From Actinopolyspora lacussalsi subsp. righensis (lineage in GTDB: Bacteria; Actinomycetota; Actinomycetes; Mycobacteriales; Pseudonocardiaceae): a stretch of DNA of 64,000 nt. Made by a program: the position numbers and the translations under genes. Where the stretch lies: assembly GCF_900116555.1 (NCBI RefSeq), contig NZ_FPAT01000002.1, forward strand, positions 310,001-374,000, given 5' to 3'. Each line of letters begins with the position of its first letter. The stretch's first letter is position 1. Shown one piece after another: positions 25,044 to 34,435 of the stretch. Under the pieces are notes generated by a model. The model was not told where the DNA came from. It saw only the letters and a program-made list of their open reading frames with translations, and made no database searches.

Positions 25044-25103
25044 GGCGGGACGCCCGCGACAGTGGCGGGATGTCCGCGACAGTGGCGGGACGCCCGCGAA
25101 CGG
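25044..25103. repeat. 20-bp tandem repeat, 3 copies
   Basis: GGCGGGACGCCCGCGACAGT is repeated at 25044-25063, 25064-25083 and 25084-25103, with two and three changes in the later copies. Each unit contains the self-complementary CGGGACGCCCG. It lies in the divergent gap upstream of the antiporter gene. Confidence 0.75.
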
Positions 25104-25199
25104 TCCGGGATCGGGCGAGCGGGATCCTCTTCCGCGTGCGAGCTGCCGGTGCTTGGCGTAAGCAGGGCTTTCCGGCCGGAAGGAATCGAGGTGGGGCGA

Positions 25200-27179
25200 A
25201 TGGTGCTCGCTGCCGGGGAGACGACCGGCTATCTGGGGCCGATCGTGGCGCTGCTGTGCGCCGCGGGACTGATCGGTTACCTCAGCATCCGGCTGCGGAT
25301 CGTGCCCATCGTGGGGTTCCTGCTGGCCGGGGTGCTGATCGGGCCGCATCAACTCGGACTGGTCTCGGATTCCGAAGTGGTCCGCGCGGCGGCCGACATC
25401 GGTGTGATGCTGCTGCTGTTCACCATCGGCATCGAGTTCTCGCTCGACCGCATGGCCTCGATCCGGCGTTACGTGCTGCTGGGCGGTGGGCTGCAGGTCG
25501 TGCTCACCGTCGGGCTCACCACGGCGGTGTCGCTGCTCTTCGGCGTCGAGTTGCGTCCCGCGCTGCTCACGGGGCTGCTCGTGGCGCTGTCCTCCACCGC
25601 GATCGTGCTCAAGGTGTTGTCCTCGTCGGGACGCACCACCACGACGGTGGGCGGGACCTCGATCGCGACGTTGATCTTTCAGGACCTGGCCGTGGTGGTC
25701 ATGGTGCTGCTCGTGCCGCTGCTCGGCAGGGGCTCCGGCGGCGGGGTGCTCGAGCTGCTGCGTGCGTTGGGAACCGCGCTCGTGGTGCTGGTGGTGGTGC
25801 TCGTGGTGGCGCGCAAGGTGATGCCACCACTGCTGGAACGCGTGGCGCGGACCTGCTCGCCCGAGGTCTTCCTGCTGGCCGTGGTGGCCATCGGCCTCGG
25901 AACGGCCTGGCTGACCTCGCTGGCCGGGGTGAGCGTGGCGCTCGGTGCCTTCCTGGCGGGGCTCGTGGTCAGCGAGTCCAAGCACAGTTCACACGCGCTC
26001 GGCGAGGTGCTGCCGCTGCAGATCCTGTTCAGCGCCACGTTCTTCGTCTCCATCGGGATGCTGGTGGACCTGCGCGCCGTGCTGCGGATGTGGTGGCTGA
26101 TCCTGCTGCTGGCCTGCGCGGTCGTGCTGCTCAAGGTGATCACCGGCGGAGTCGCGTTGTTGGCGCTGCGGGTCGGGCTGCCCACGGCGGTGGCGGGTGG
26201 CTTCCTGCTCGCCCAGGTCGGTGAGTTCTCGTTCGTGCTGCAGAGCGCGGGGCGCGCGGCCGGAGTGGAGCCGTTGGGTATGGGAGCCGACGGCGAACAG
26301 GTACTGGTGGCCGTGACGGTGACGCTGATGATTCTGACCCCCGTGCTGGCCGCGCTCGGCGAGCGGTTCGCCGAGGCACTGCGGCGGCGCCGTCCCATCG
26401 GGGAAACGGCGGCGGTGGAACCGGAGGGCGCCGTGGGAGGACATGTGATCGTCTCCGGGTGGGGAGAGGTCGCCGCCGCGCTGACCACCGAGCTGCGTGC
26501 GCGGGACATTCCGGTGGTGGTGATCACGCTCGGCCCCGAGCTGGCCGCGGACGCCGAGCAGCGTGCCGACCGGGTGGTGCGGGGTGATTCCACGCACGGC
26601 AACGTGCTGCACGAGGCCGGGCTGGCGACGGCGCGGTTGGTGGTCATCTGCGAGAACTCGGGGGAACAGGCCGCCCGAATCGCCGCCGTGGTCGCGCGGT
26701 TCGCGCCGGAGACGTCGATCGTGGTGCGTCCGACCGATCGCGCCGGTGCGGAGGAACTCGTGCCTGCCGGGGTCGATCGGATCGTCGACACCGTCGGCGC
26801 CGTGGCCCACCCGCTGACCGATACCGTGCTGCGGCGTCTCGGGCGGCTCGATTCCGCCGGTTACCCGGACCCGAACACCCCGGTGGACTTCCGATTCGAT
26901 CCGGCCACCGCCTGTCCGCACACCACCGAGATCGAGCCGGTGCTGCCGTCCTCGGCGGGCTGTACCGAGTGCCTGCGGCTCGGCGAGCGCGACTGGGTTC
27001 ACCTGCGGACGTGTCTGCACTGCGGCAACGTGGGGTGCTGCGATTCTTCGCCGCACCGGCACGCCAGTGCGCACGCGGACACGTGCACGCATCCGATCGT
27101 GGCCTCGGCGGAACCGGACGAGGACTGGGCGTGGTGCTACTTCGACCTGGTCAGACTGGAGCGTTCCCCGACGCGGTGA
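25200..27179 (+). CDS. CPA2 cation/proton antiporter with TrkA-N domain and C-terminal UBP-type zinc finger
   Basis: 659 aa. About 12-13 membrane helices (residues 1-390) show the KefB/CPA2 pattern, including IGVMLLLFTIGIEFSLDRM and TSIATLIFQDLAVVVMVLL. Residues about 410-540 are a Rossmann TrkA-N domain (GGHVIVSGWGEVAAALTTEL, VVRGDSTHGNVLHEAGL). The last 95 residues contain ACPHTTEIEP, GCTECLRLGERDWVHLRTCL, HCGNVGCCDSSPHRHASAH, which is a ubiquitin-hydrolase-type (zf-UBP) zinc finger. Such a fusion occurs in actinobacteria, where no ubiquitin system like the eukaryotic one exists, so the finger may sense a small ligand. The protein likely exchanges Na+ or K+ for protons. Confidence 0.87.
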   Translation: MVLAAGETTGYLGPIVALLCAAGLIGYLSIRLRIVPIVGFLLAGVLIGPHQLGLVSDSEVVRAAADIGVMLLLFTIGIEFSLDRMASIRRYVLLGGGLQVVLTVGLTTAVSLLFGVELRPALLTGLLVALSSTAIVLKVLSSSGRTTTTVGGTSIATLIFQDLAVVVMVLLVPLLGRGSGGGVLELLRALGTALVVLVVVLVVARKVMPPLLERVARTCSPEVFLLAVVAIGLGTAWLTSLAGVSVALGAFLAGLVVSESKHSSHALGEVLPLQILFSATFFVSIGMLVDLRAVLRMWWLILLLACAVVLLKVITGGVALLALRVGLPTAVAGGFLLAQVGEFSFVLQSAGRAAGVEPLGMGADGEQVLVAVTVTLMILTPVLAALGERFAEALRRRRPIGETAAVEPEGAVGGHVIVSGWGEVAAALTTELRARDIPVVVITLGPELAADAEQRADRVVRGDSTHGNVLHEAGLATARLVVICENSGEQAARIAAVVARFAPETSIVVRPTDRAGAEELVPAGVDRIVDTVGAVAHPLTDTVLRRLGRLDSAGYPDPNTPVDFRFDPATACPHTTEIEPVLPSSAGCTECLRLGERDWVHLRTCLHCGNVGCCDSSPHRHASAHADTCTHPIVASAEPDEDWAWCYFDLVRLERSPTR

Positions 27180-27229
27180 TTCGTCCCCGGTCGCCGGACT
27201 CCCGCCCCGGCTGCCGTGGGACCTCGGGC

Positions 27230-27307
27230 AGTGCACGCTCGGGAAGCACCCGGGTAGTGCACACTCGGGGAACACCCGGGCGGTGCTCACTCGGGTGTGC
27301 AACCCGT
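27230..27307. repeat. 26-bp tandem repeat, 3 copies
   Basis: Units at 27230-27255, 27256-27281 and 27282-27307 follow AGTGCACRCTCGGGRAACAC then CCGGGY; the third is the most diverged. The array sits 50 bases after the antiporter stop and 120 bases before the siderophore synthetase gene. I see no iron-box-like palindrome in this 251-bp gap. Confidence 0.7.
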
Positions 27308-27430
27308 TCGGTCGACCCGCTCCGCGTGCCCGGCGTCCCGCCGTGTGGCTGTGGTTCACACCGCTACGCGAAGCGGGTGAGTTTGCGCCGGGCTGTTGCT
27401 CTCGATCCGGTGAGTGATCACGCTGAGGGG

Positions 27431-29422
27431 GTGAGCGCAGATCGTGCGGAGGCGGTGACGTCCGCCCCGGATGCGGCGCCCCGGCGCGGCGCCGGCCGCC
27501 GGGACGGCACCGCACCGCCCGCCACCGACTACCGTGCTCCGGGTGTCGTGTCCGCCCGACCGATCGTGCTGGCGCGGCTGGTGTCCGCGCTCGTTCGGGA
27601 AGGGCTGCTCGATCCCGAGCACGCCGCCCGGTGCGGACTCCGGATCCCGTTGTGCCGGGTGACCGCCACGGGCAGACTCGCTCCCACCGGGCCGATCACG
27701 TTGTCGGAGGGCACGGCACAGCCACGCACGCTGCGCGATCCAGCGGAACTGCTCGATGCGCTGCTGCGGCTGGGGCTGCTCGCGGGGGCCCCGGACGCAT
27801 GGCAGCGGCTTCGCGCCGATGTCGTGGAGAGCGTGGCGGCGCTGGCGCGTGCGCTGCGTGCCGAACGAGCACGTGCCCGCGGGCTCCGCGACTCGGCTTC
27901 CGCCGTGGACGTCCGACGCCGACCGTTCACCGCGCTCCTCGGGGCGCTGCGCACGAGGCACGGCTCCGAGGATTCACTGCTGAGCTCCTTCGAGCAGTGG
28001 GTGATCGACGGGCACCCGATGCAGCCCGTGGCCAAGGTCAGGTCCGGTCTCGGTGCGGCCGACGAGCACCGGTACGCTCCCGAGTTCGAGGTCGGGCTCG
28101 ACATGCGGCTGGTGGCGGTGGCCCGGCACGCGGTATCCGGCGCCGACCACACCGGTGAGCTCGACGGTGCCGGGGCGATGTGGCGCGAGCTGCGCGCCGC
28201 CTTTCCGCGAGCGACCGAGGCAGCCGAGTCGGAGCTGCTCGACCGGGGGATTTCCCCCGCGTCGTACACGTTGATCCCGGTGCACCCGCACCAGCTGCGG
28301 TTCGCGATTCCGGAACTGCACGGGGAGGCCCTCGCTGCCGGAACCGCTGTGGTGCTCGACGCCACCGTCCCGGCGCGCCCGCTGATGTCGCTGCGCACGC
28401 TGGAGGCCCGGGAACCCGGCCGCCCACCGGGGTTGCAGGTCAAAACCGCCGTCGAGATACGGCTGACCGGCGCGGTGCGCGGGGTCTCACCGGGGGCGGT
28501 GCACAACGGCCCCGAGCTGTCCGCGCTGTTCGACCGCATCGTGTCGCGGGACCCCGACCTGTCACCTGTGGACGAGCAGGGCCGACCGCGTTTCGCGGTG
28601 TGCCGGGAACTCGCCGCCGTCGGACACCGGCCTACCGGCTCGACGGGGGACGCGGATCGTGACAGGGCGCGTGCCCGTTCACTGGCGGCGGTGCTGCGTG
28701 AGCACCCGGGAGCGTCGATGGCCGGCGGTGAGGTGGCGCTGCCGGTGGCGGCGCTGCTCGCCCGTTCCCCGCTGACCGGAAACAACGTGCTCGCCGATGT
28801 GCTGGCCGAACTGAACCCCGGCCTACGGAACGGCCGGGGGAACGGAGCGGAATCCGCTCTCGACACCGCGCGTCGCTGGCTGCGGCTGTACCTGGGGCTG
28901 GGGATGTTCCCGCTGCTCGCGCTGCTGGTGCGCTACGGCATCGCGCTGGAACCGCATCCGCAGAACACCGTGCTGGTGCTGCGCGACGGCCTGCCGCACC
29001 GGCTGTTCGTGCGGGACATCGGCGGGGTTCGGGTGCTGTCCGAGCGGCTGCGACGGCGCGGTCACGAGTTCGCCCCGCACCGGGATTCCGCGCTGACGGG
29101 CACCGATGCCGCGGCGTTGCGCGACAAGCTGTACTTCCCGCTGTTCGGCAATCAGCTCGGCGAGCTCGTGGCCGCCGCTGCCGCGGCCACCGGCTGTTCG
29201 GAACAACCGTTGTGGCGGGTGGTGCGGGGGAGCGCCGCGGGCGTCTTCGAGCGGTTGCGAACCACGGCCGCCGACGAGGACGAGGTCGCGGACTGCGACT
29301 CCGACGCCGAGGCGTTGCTGGACCGGCCGTGGCGACTCAAGACCATGCTGGGGATGCGGCTGGCCGGGCTGGTCACCGAGCAGCGCTACGTTTCCGCGCC
29401 GAACCCGCTGTCGGCGACATGA
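27431..29422 (+). CDS. NIS siderophore synthetase (IucA/IucC family), first of pair
   Basis: About 663 aa; the start is uncertain (GTG 27431 or 27455). The IucA/IucC pattern includes FEQWVIDGHPMQPVAKVRSGL, TLIPVHPHQLRF, LMSLRTLEAREPGRPPGLQVKTAVEIRLTG, and the ATP-site motif ALEPHPQNTVLVL, followed by the FhuF/ferric-reductase-like tail region. These enzymes join citrate or succinate with amines by adenylation. The usual GHPxHPxxKxR is GHPMQPVAKVR here, so the second histidine is Gln. It overlaps the second synthetase gene (ATGA). No siderophore transporter or decarboxylase gene is adjacent, although an Orn/Lys/Arg decarboxylase is encoded 12 kb away. Confidence 0.88.
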   Translation: MSADRAEAVTSAPDAAPRRGAGRRDGTAPPATDYRAPGVVSARPIVLARLVSALVREGLLDPEHAARCGLRIPLCRVTATGRLAPTGPITLSEGTAQPRTLRDPAELLDALLRLGLLAGAPDAWQRLRADVVESVAALARALRAERARARGLRDSASAVDVRRRPFTALLGALRTRHGSEDSLLSSFEQWVIDGHPMQPVAKVRSGLGAADEHRYAPEFEVGLDMRLVAVARHAVSGADHTGELDGAGAMWRELRAAFPRATEAAESELLDRGISPASYTLIPVHPHQLRFAIPELHGEALAAGTAVVLDATVPARPLMSLRTLEAREPGRPPGLQVKTAVEIRLTGAVRGVSPGAVHNGPELSALFDRIVSRDPDLSPVDEQGRPRFAVCRELAAVGHRPTGSTGDADRDRARARSLAAVLREHPGASMAGGEVALPVAALLARSPLTGNNVLADVLAELNPGLRNGRGNGAESALDTARRWLRLYLGLGMFPLLALLVRYGIALEPHPQNTVLVLRDGLPHRLFVRDIGGVRVLSERLRRRGHEFAPHRDSALTGTDAAALRDKLYFPLFGNQLGELVAAAAAATGCSEQPLWRVVRGSAAGVFERLRTTAADEDEVADCDSDAEALLDRPWRLKTMLGMRLAGLVTEQRYVSAPNPLSAT

Positions 29423-31515
29423 CCCGCGAGGTCGCGTTCACCGGTGAGACCCCCCTCCCGGGGGATTCGGGCTCGTTCGACGCCGATGAGCGAGCGATGC
29501 TGCGCGAGCTACGTGCCGAGGACGCCGAGTTGGCCGAGGACTGGGTGGCGGAACTGCCGGCAGCGCGGCGGGACACCGCCCACCACGCCCTCGCCGCGCT
29601 GTTGCGCGAACAACTGCTGCCCGGTGCTGTGGAGATTCTCCGAGTCCCTCTTTCCAGCGACGACGATGCCTCGAACGAGGCGGTGGTACACCGCCTGGGG
29701 TTGTCCGGCGGTGCCGTCGGGGAACTGCGGATCCGGTGGTGCTCTCGCGAGGGCGAGTTGGTGCTGGTTCGGCTGAACGGCGGCACGCTCGTGACGGTGT
29801 GCTCGGTGGATTCCCCGTTCGGGCTGTACCGGGTCCACGGGCCGGTGCTGTTCGACGACGGTGCCGCGCCCGTCGAACTGGAACGGCCGGGACAGCTGAT
29901 CGACGTGCTGCGACCCGGGACCGAGGCCGACGACCGGCGCGGGCTGCGGAACGAACTCGCCGATTCCGCCCGGAATCTGGCGCTGTCCCGTGCGACGGTT
30001 CGACGCGGGGCGACGGCCGTGGCTCGTCGGGCCACCGGTCTCGGCACCACCGGTCTGCTGCCCACGCTGGCGTCCCGGCACTCCGCCAGTGAGGTCACGC
30101 TCGAGCTGGACGCGTTGACGGTCGAGGGGCACAACACGCATCCCTGCGGCAAGGTGCGGGGCGGATTCTCCGCCGCCGATTCCACGCGCTATACCGCCGA
30201 AGCAGGGCGGGTGGTCGAGCTGCGCTTCGTGGCGGTGCGGCGCGGTTTCGTGCGGTCCACACCGGACGAGTCCGGGCGTTCGCTCGGCGAGCTGCTCGCC
30301 GAGCACTTTCCGGAGTTGGCGGCCGGAACGCACCGGGAGTTGCTCCGACGGGGTGCTGATCCGTCGGATTACCTGCTGGTTCCGGTGCATCCCTGGCAGG
30401 CGCGCGACATCGTGCCGCGCGAGTACTCCGCCGAGCTCTCCTCGGGCGCGTTGCTACTGCTCGACGAGCCGCGGCTGCCGTGCAGACCCACTCTCTCGGT
30501 GCGAACCCTGGTGACCGATCGTCCCGGCAGGCACGGCCGACGGGTGACCGTCAAAACGGCACTGGACGTGCTGTTGACCTCGGCCAGGCGCACCATCGCA
30601 CCGGAGAGCACCCGGGACGGCCCCGTGGTCGGCACGTTGTTGCGGAAACTGTTCGCCGCGGATCGGGTTCTGTCGAGTGGCGCGGGGATCGTCCCCGACC
30701 TCGCCGGGATCGCCTTCGAACCGCCGGAAGGCGGTTCGGCCTCGCCCGGTCGGAGGCGTGGCCTGTCCGCGTTGCTGCGCGAGGACCCCGCTGATTCGCT
30801 CCACGAGGGTGAGCAGGTCGTTACCGCCGCCGCCCTACTGGCACTCTCGCCGGTCTCGGGGGAGCCGTTGCTGGTGGAGCTGGTGGACACCGTGGCGCTG
30901 CGCGGTCGCGTCACACGCGTCGAAGCGGGCCGGTGGTTCCTGCGGGACTACGCGGAATCGCTGCTCGCCGCCACGTTGCCGCTGCTGTCGTGCTACGGCA
31001 TCGCCGTGGAAGCACATCTGCAGAACACCCTGGTCGTGGTGCGGCGTTCCCGCCCGGTCCGGCTGCTGCTGCGTGATTTCGCCGGTGTGCGGGTGCATCC
31101 GGACCGGCTGCGGGCGGCGGGCCACGAGGTGCCGACGACGCGGCCGGGAGTCACGACCACCGGGGATCCGGCGGTGCTGCGTGCCAAGATGTGCCACGCC
31201 ACGTTGCAGGCGAACCTGGCCGAGGTGGTGCTGCTGCTGCAGCGTTCGTGCGCCCTGCCGGGAGCGGTGGCGTGGCGGATCGCACGCGAGGCGGTTTCGG
31301 CAGTGGCCGCACGGGTCGGGCAACGGGGCGGCGCGGCGCTCGCCGCGGATCTCGCGGCGCTGTCCGCTCCCGAGTTGCCGCAGAAGGCGCTGGCCACCAT
31401 GCGGCTGCGCCCCGACGAGGGGGATATCTACCTGCCGCAGCCCAACCCGATGTCCGGCCCGTTGCCCGAGTGGGACTCCGTTCAAGCCGAGGGGCTCAGT
31501 GCTCCACCTTCTTGA
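29419..31515 (+). CDS. NIS siderophore synthetase (IucA/IucC family), second of pair
   Basis: 698 aa. Motifs: LTVEGHNTHPCGKVRGGFSAADSTRY (here the HP pair is kept), YLLVPVHPWQARDIVPREY, PTLSVRTLVTDRPGRHGRRVTVKTALDVLLTSARR and AVEAHLQNTLVVV. It starts inside the stop of the first synthetase, so the two are co-translated and probably act one after the other on the same siderophore scaffold. The last 20 bases overlap the convergent glycosyltransferase-like gene. The product cannot be predicted from sequence. Confidence 0.88.
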   Translation: MTREVAFTGETPLPGDSGSFDADERAMLRELRAEDAELAEDWVAELPAARRDTAHHALAALLREQLLPGAVEILRVPLSSDDDASNEAVVHRLGLSGGAVGELRIRWCSREGELVLVRLNGGTLVTVCSVDSPFGLYRVHGPVLFDDGAAPVELERPGQLIDVLRPGTEADDRRGLRNELADSARNLALSRATVRRGATAVARRATGLGTTGLLPTLASRHSASEVTLELDALTVEGHNTHPCGKVRGGFSAADSTRYTAEAGRVVELRFVAVRRGFVRSTPDESGRSLGELLAEHFPELAAGTHRELLRRGADPSDYLLVPVHPWQARDIVPREYSAELSSGALLLLDEPRLPCRPTLSVRTLVTDRPGRHGRRVTVKTALDVLLTSARRTIAPESTRDGPVVGTLLRKLFAADRVLSSGAGIVPDLAGIAFEPPEGGSASPGRRRGLSALLREDPADSLHEGEQVVTAAALLALSPVSGEPLLVELVDTVALRGRVTRVEAGRWFLRDYAESLLAATLPLLSCYGIAVEAHLQNTLVVVRRSRPVRLLLRDFAGVRVHPDRLRAAGHEVPTTRPGVTTTGDPAVLRAKMCHATLQANLAEVVLLLQRSCALPGAVAWRIAREAVSAVAARVGQRGGAALAADLAALSAPELPQKALATMRLRPDEGDIYLPQPNPMSGPLPEWDSVQAEGLSAPPS

Positions 31516-33043
31516 GCACGAGATGTGCGGGCTCGGTCCACGGTGAGTCGATGTTCCAGGCCGGAGCGGGTCCACGGCCCATGACCCTGGTCAGGACGTA
31601 GTCCACCTCTCGCGGTTCCACGGGGGCGAAGTTCCGGTAGTTCGCACGGAGCAGGGTTCCGGTAACCGGTCCGGCCTCCGCGATGCGTTTGTTGATGTCG
31701 GGAGTCAGGATGCCACGGTCGGACAGCCCATCCACTATGGAGCATTCGCAGAAGTACGCCAGGGTCCCTATCTCGCCGGGGCTGCGTACCGTGGCGTCGC
31801 CGATCCGCTGTTCCAGCAGATTCCCGATCCTGGCGTAGTCCGCCGGTGTCGCCCAGTTGGTCGTGATCGTGGCGCGCTGCCAGGGCATCCCGGTTTCCAC
31901 CGCCACCCTGGCCTGGTTGGCGAACATCGCGGTTCCCAGGGCCACCGCCACAGTCGCGGCCAGCACCGGAATTCGCCGCCGGTCTCGGGCGGCCACCGCC
32001 GTAACGGCCCCGATCACGCCGGCGAGGAACATCGTGAGCCCGAGCATGCTCGGAACGTAGTACCAGTGGTACGGCGGAACCCCGAGCGTGGTGTAGGCGT
32101 AGAAGTGCGCGACGCCGCCCACTCCCATGAGTGCCCAGGGGTGCAGCCTGTTCGCCGCGGTGTTGCGCAGCAGTCGTGTCACCAGCCATACCGGCAGCGC
32201 GAGCGCTCCGAGGGCCACCGTGCTCAGCGCAGCGATGGTCGCGGCGGGATACATCTCGTAGTACAGCCGCAGTCCGTTGCCGAAGCTCCAGCTGCCCCAG
32301 GTTTCCTGCATCTGCTTGAGCACCAGCGTGTCGGGCACGGCCGAGCCGAACGCGAACCAGCTGAAGCCGAACCACGGCAGTGAGACGAGGCAGGCGGGCA
32401 CCAGCCAGCGCCAGAATTTCCGCCACAGCGCGGGGCGCCCCAACAGCAGCACCACGACGAAGACGCCCAGGTCCAGCCTGGTCAACGCGAGCAGTCCGGC
32501 CGCTACGCCGAACAACACCCGGTTGTGTGTGGTGGCCCCCAGCAGCAGCAGTCCCAGCAGCGCGGAGGCCAGCGTCATCTCCAGCCCGATCGAGGAGAGC
32601 AGGAACGGGTTGGTCAGCACGAGCAGTGTGCCGAGGACCACGGTCAGGCGCGAAAGACCGCTGTGCCGCGCGGAGCGGTGCAGTGCCACGGCCAGGACCG
32701 CGTTGGCGAGTACGAAGAGGGCGCCCAGTGCCAGCACGGGCTGCCGCAGCAGGAAGGTCAGTGTCGCCAGTACCAGCACGTTCAGTGGCGAGGTGGCGGT
32801 GTTGGAGAATTCCTGCTGGATCATTCCCCAGTGGCCGTGAAAGGCCAGGTTGCGTGCGAAGTCGACGGTGATGTAGGCGTCGTCCGTGAGTCCGCCTCGC
32901 ACGAGCATGAACACGAGTCCGGCGAGCAGTGCCGCACTACCGGCCACCAACGCTGTTTCCCGTTTTCCCGATTGGTTCGGTGATGCACTGCTGGAGAATG
33001 AAGGTGAGGATTTTTCGTCCCGCGTTACTTCGGTGACCGCCAC
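31496..33043 (-). CDS. polytopic membrane protein, glycosyltransferase-like (GT-C fold)
   Basis: 515 aa from GTG 33041-33043, chosen because GAGAGGGG lies 5 bases upstream; ATG 33058 adds 5 residues. About 10-12 helices alternate with loops. An early luminal loop has GGLTDDAYITVDFARNLAFHGHWG, whose DDAYI matches the catalytic-loop aspartates of GT-C mannosyl- and arabinosyltransferases. A soluble C-terminal domain of about 110 residues follows. It probably transfers a sugar from a lipid donor at the outer face of the membrane. The acceptor is unknown. Confidence 0.75.
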   Translation of the reverse strand: MAVTEVTRDEKSSPSFSSSASPNQSGKRETALVAGSAALLAGLVFMLVRGGLTDDAYITVDFARNLAFHGHWGMIQQEFSNTATSPLNVLVLATLTFLLRQPVLALGALFVLANAVLAVALHRSARHSGLSRLTVVLGTLLVLTNPFLLSSIGLEMTLASALLGLLLLGATTHNRVLFGVAAGLLALTRLDLGVFVVVLLLGRPALWRKFWRWLVPACLVSLPWFGFSWFAFGSAVPDTLVLKQMQETWGSWSFGNGLRLYYEMYPAATIAALSTVALGALALPVWLVTRLLRNTAANRLHPWALMGVGGVAHFYAYTTLGVPPYHWYYVPSMLGLTMFLAGVIGAVTAVAARDRRRIPVLAATVAVALGTAMFANQARVAVETGMPWQRATITTNWATPADYARIGNLLEQRIGDATVRSPGEIGTLAYFCECSIVDGLSDRGILTPDINKRIAEAGPVTGTLLRANYRNFAPVEPREVDYVLTRVMGRGPAPAWNIDSPWTEPAHLVLKKVEH

Positions 33044-33157
33044 TGTTTCCCCTCTCACCGCAAGAACAGTGTGAGTAGTCGCGTTTGGTACCGTTTCGGG
33101 TTCTACAGTCGGCGTTTCCGCTCAGTGCCGTTCTCGGCTGGTGTCAAGCACCATAGC

Positions 33158-33176
33158 GCGTGTCGTTCCGACACGC
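33158..33176. terminator. hairpin in gap upstream of the GT-C gene
   Basis: GCGTGTCG-TTC-CGACACGC is a perfect 8-bp inverted repeat. The 359-bp gap between the GT-C gene and the TetR gene is AT-rich from 33200 to 33340 and contains no gene I recognise. The hairpin may end TetR transcription or be an operator for the GT-C gene. Confidence 0.4.
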
Positions 33177-33402
33177 TCGATCGTTTTCCGGTGTCACCGC
33201 GCGGCGGTCATTTCTTTTTCGATGAGTACCGACCGCCGGAAAATATTGTTCATCAACCAGTGGATGCGCTCGTGCGAGATCACGCCTGAACCGATGTTTT
33301 CGGTTTTGCCGCGATGTAAAGTGAATTCGGTTCCATGATTTCGGGGAACCGCTCGAATGTGAGTATGGGGCGGTCGCGGCCAGGGTGGTGGAGCGGTATG
33401 AG

Positions 33403-34068
33403 TCAGCCGAGCTCGTTCGGACGCAGTCCTTGCCGCAGTCGTTCGAAGGTCTCGTCGAGGTAGTGCCGCAGGCTCTCGTCGGATTCGGAGTCCTGCCAGC
33501 TCTGCACCGAGACCCGGAGCGTGGTGATCGTCGTGGCGGACAGCAGCCGCACGTACACGTCCTCGGCGGTCCTGCCGAGTCGCGCGGCGAAGCCCTCGGC
33601 CAGCGAGGCCTCCAACGTGCGGAACGAGGTCACGATTTTTTCGATCAGTTCGGGGTGGTGTCGAAGCACGACGGCCTGATCACGCCAGGTGGGACCGCTC
33701 ATCGCCGTGCCGATGGCCTCGCCGAGCACCGCTCGGGCCACTTCGAGCGGTTCCTCCTCGGGAGGGCGTTCCAGGACGCGTGTCGAGGTGTTGTCGATGG
33801 TGTCCCGATCCCACGGGACGAGTACTTCCTCCTTGGAAGTGAAGTAGTTGAAGAACGTTCGTGGGGAGACATCGGCGCTGGCACAGATGTCCTCCACCGT
33901 GACCGCGCCGGGACCGTGCTCGCGGAACAGTCGGACGGCCGCCTGTTGCAGGGCCTGGCGGGTGGCGCGTTTCTTGCGCTCGCGCAGGCCACCGGAACCA
34001 GCTTCACCCGCGTCGGAGGCCGGAGCGGTTCCAGCTGTGCCGGACGCGGTGTGCGCTGATCTGGACAT
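33403..34068 (-). CDS. TetR family regulator
   Basis: 221 aa. After a flexible 28-residue N-terminus the helix-turn-helix runs RKKRATRQALQQAAVRLFREHGPGAVTVEDICASADVSPRTFFNYFTSKEEVLV. SPRTFFNYF is typical of the subgroup that controls drug exporters. It is divergent from the YhgE-like permease gene, which is its most likely target. Confidence 0.87.
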   Translation of the reverse strand: MSRSAHTASGTAGTAPASDAGEAGSGGLRERKKRATRQALQQAAVRLFREHGPGAVTVEDICASADVSPRTFFNYFTSKEEVLVPWDRDTIDNTSTRVLERPPEEEPLEVARAVLGEAIGTAMSGPTWRDQAVVLRHHPELIEKIVTSFRTLEASLAEGFAARLGRTAEDVYVRLLSATTITTLRVSVQSWQDSESDESLRHYLDETFERLRQGLRPNELG

Positions 34069-34137
34069 GTGCCCTCTCCCTGGCTGCTGCGATACCGCCG
34101 CTGCTGAGCTGGGGCTTCATCGTAGTGGGGCCGTCAT

Positions 34138-34177
34138 TGCTCGGACAAACCGGGCGCTGCTCGGACAAACCGGGCGT
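34138..34177. promoter_or_regulatory. 20-bp tandem direct repeat in divergent promoter region
   Basis: TGCTCGGACAAACCGGGCGC at 34138-34157 is repeated with one change at 34158-34177. It lies 70 bases upstream of the TetR start. Next to it (34195-34245) is an AT-rich stretch with TGCA-TTTT-TGCA. The 367-bp gap probably holds both divergent promoters; the repeat could be the TetR binding site or a simple duplication. Confidence 0.5.
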
Positions 34178-34435
34178 GTGGGGCTGATCACCATAAACAT
34201 GCGTAGATGCATTTTTGCAGTCGCTGCACTGATCTGTTAAAGTGCCGTACGGCGTCGGGAGCAGTGCTGTCTCACGGCCAGCGGTTCGTGGCCCCCGCCC
34301 CTGGCCGGGCCGAGTGTCGATCGGATCGTGAGTGGTTCCCGGACGTCCCGTCGCGTCGGTGATCGGCCAGTGGCTCCACGGCCCACCGTTCGCAACCGCT
34401 CGCAATCTTTTCCGCGATCATGGCGAGGAGCCGGT

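Noticed and set aside
23987-25199. Plus-strand open frame upstream of the antiporter
   Set aside because: It crosses repeats and two minus-strand genes with good ribosome sites; antiporter similarity begins at 25200.
27180-27430. Iron-regulator box before the siderophore synthetases
   Set aside because: No TTAGG-type palindrome in the gap; only the 26-bp tandem repeat.
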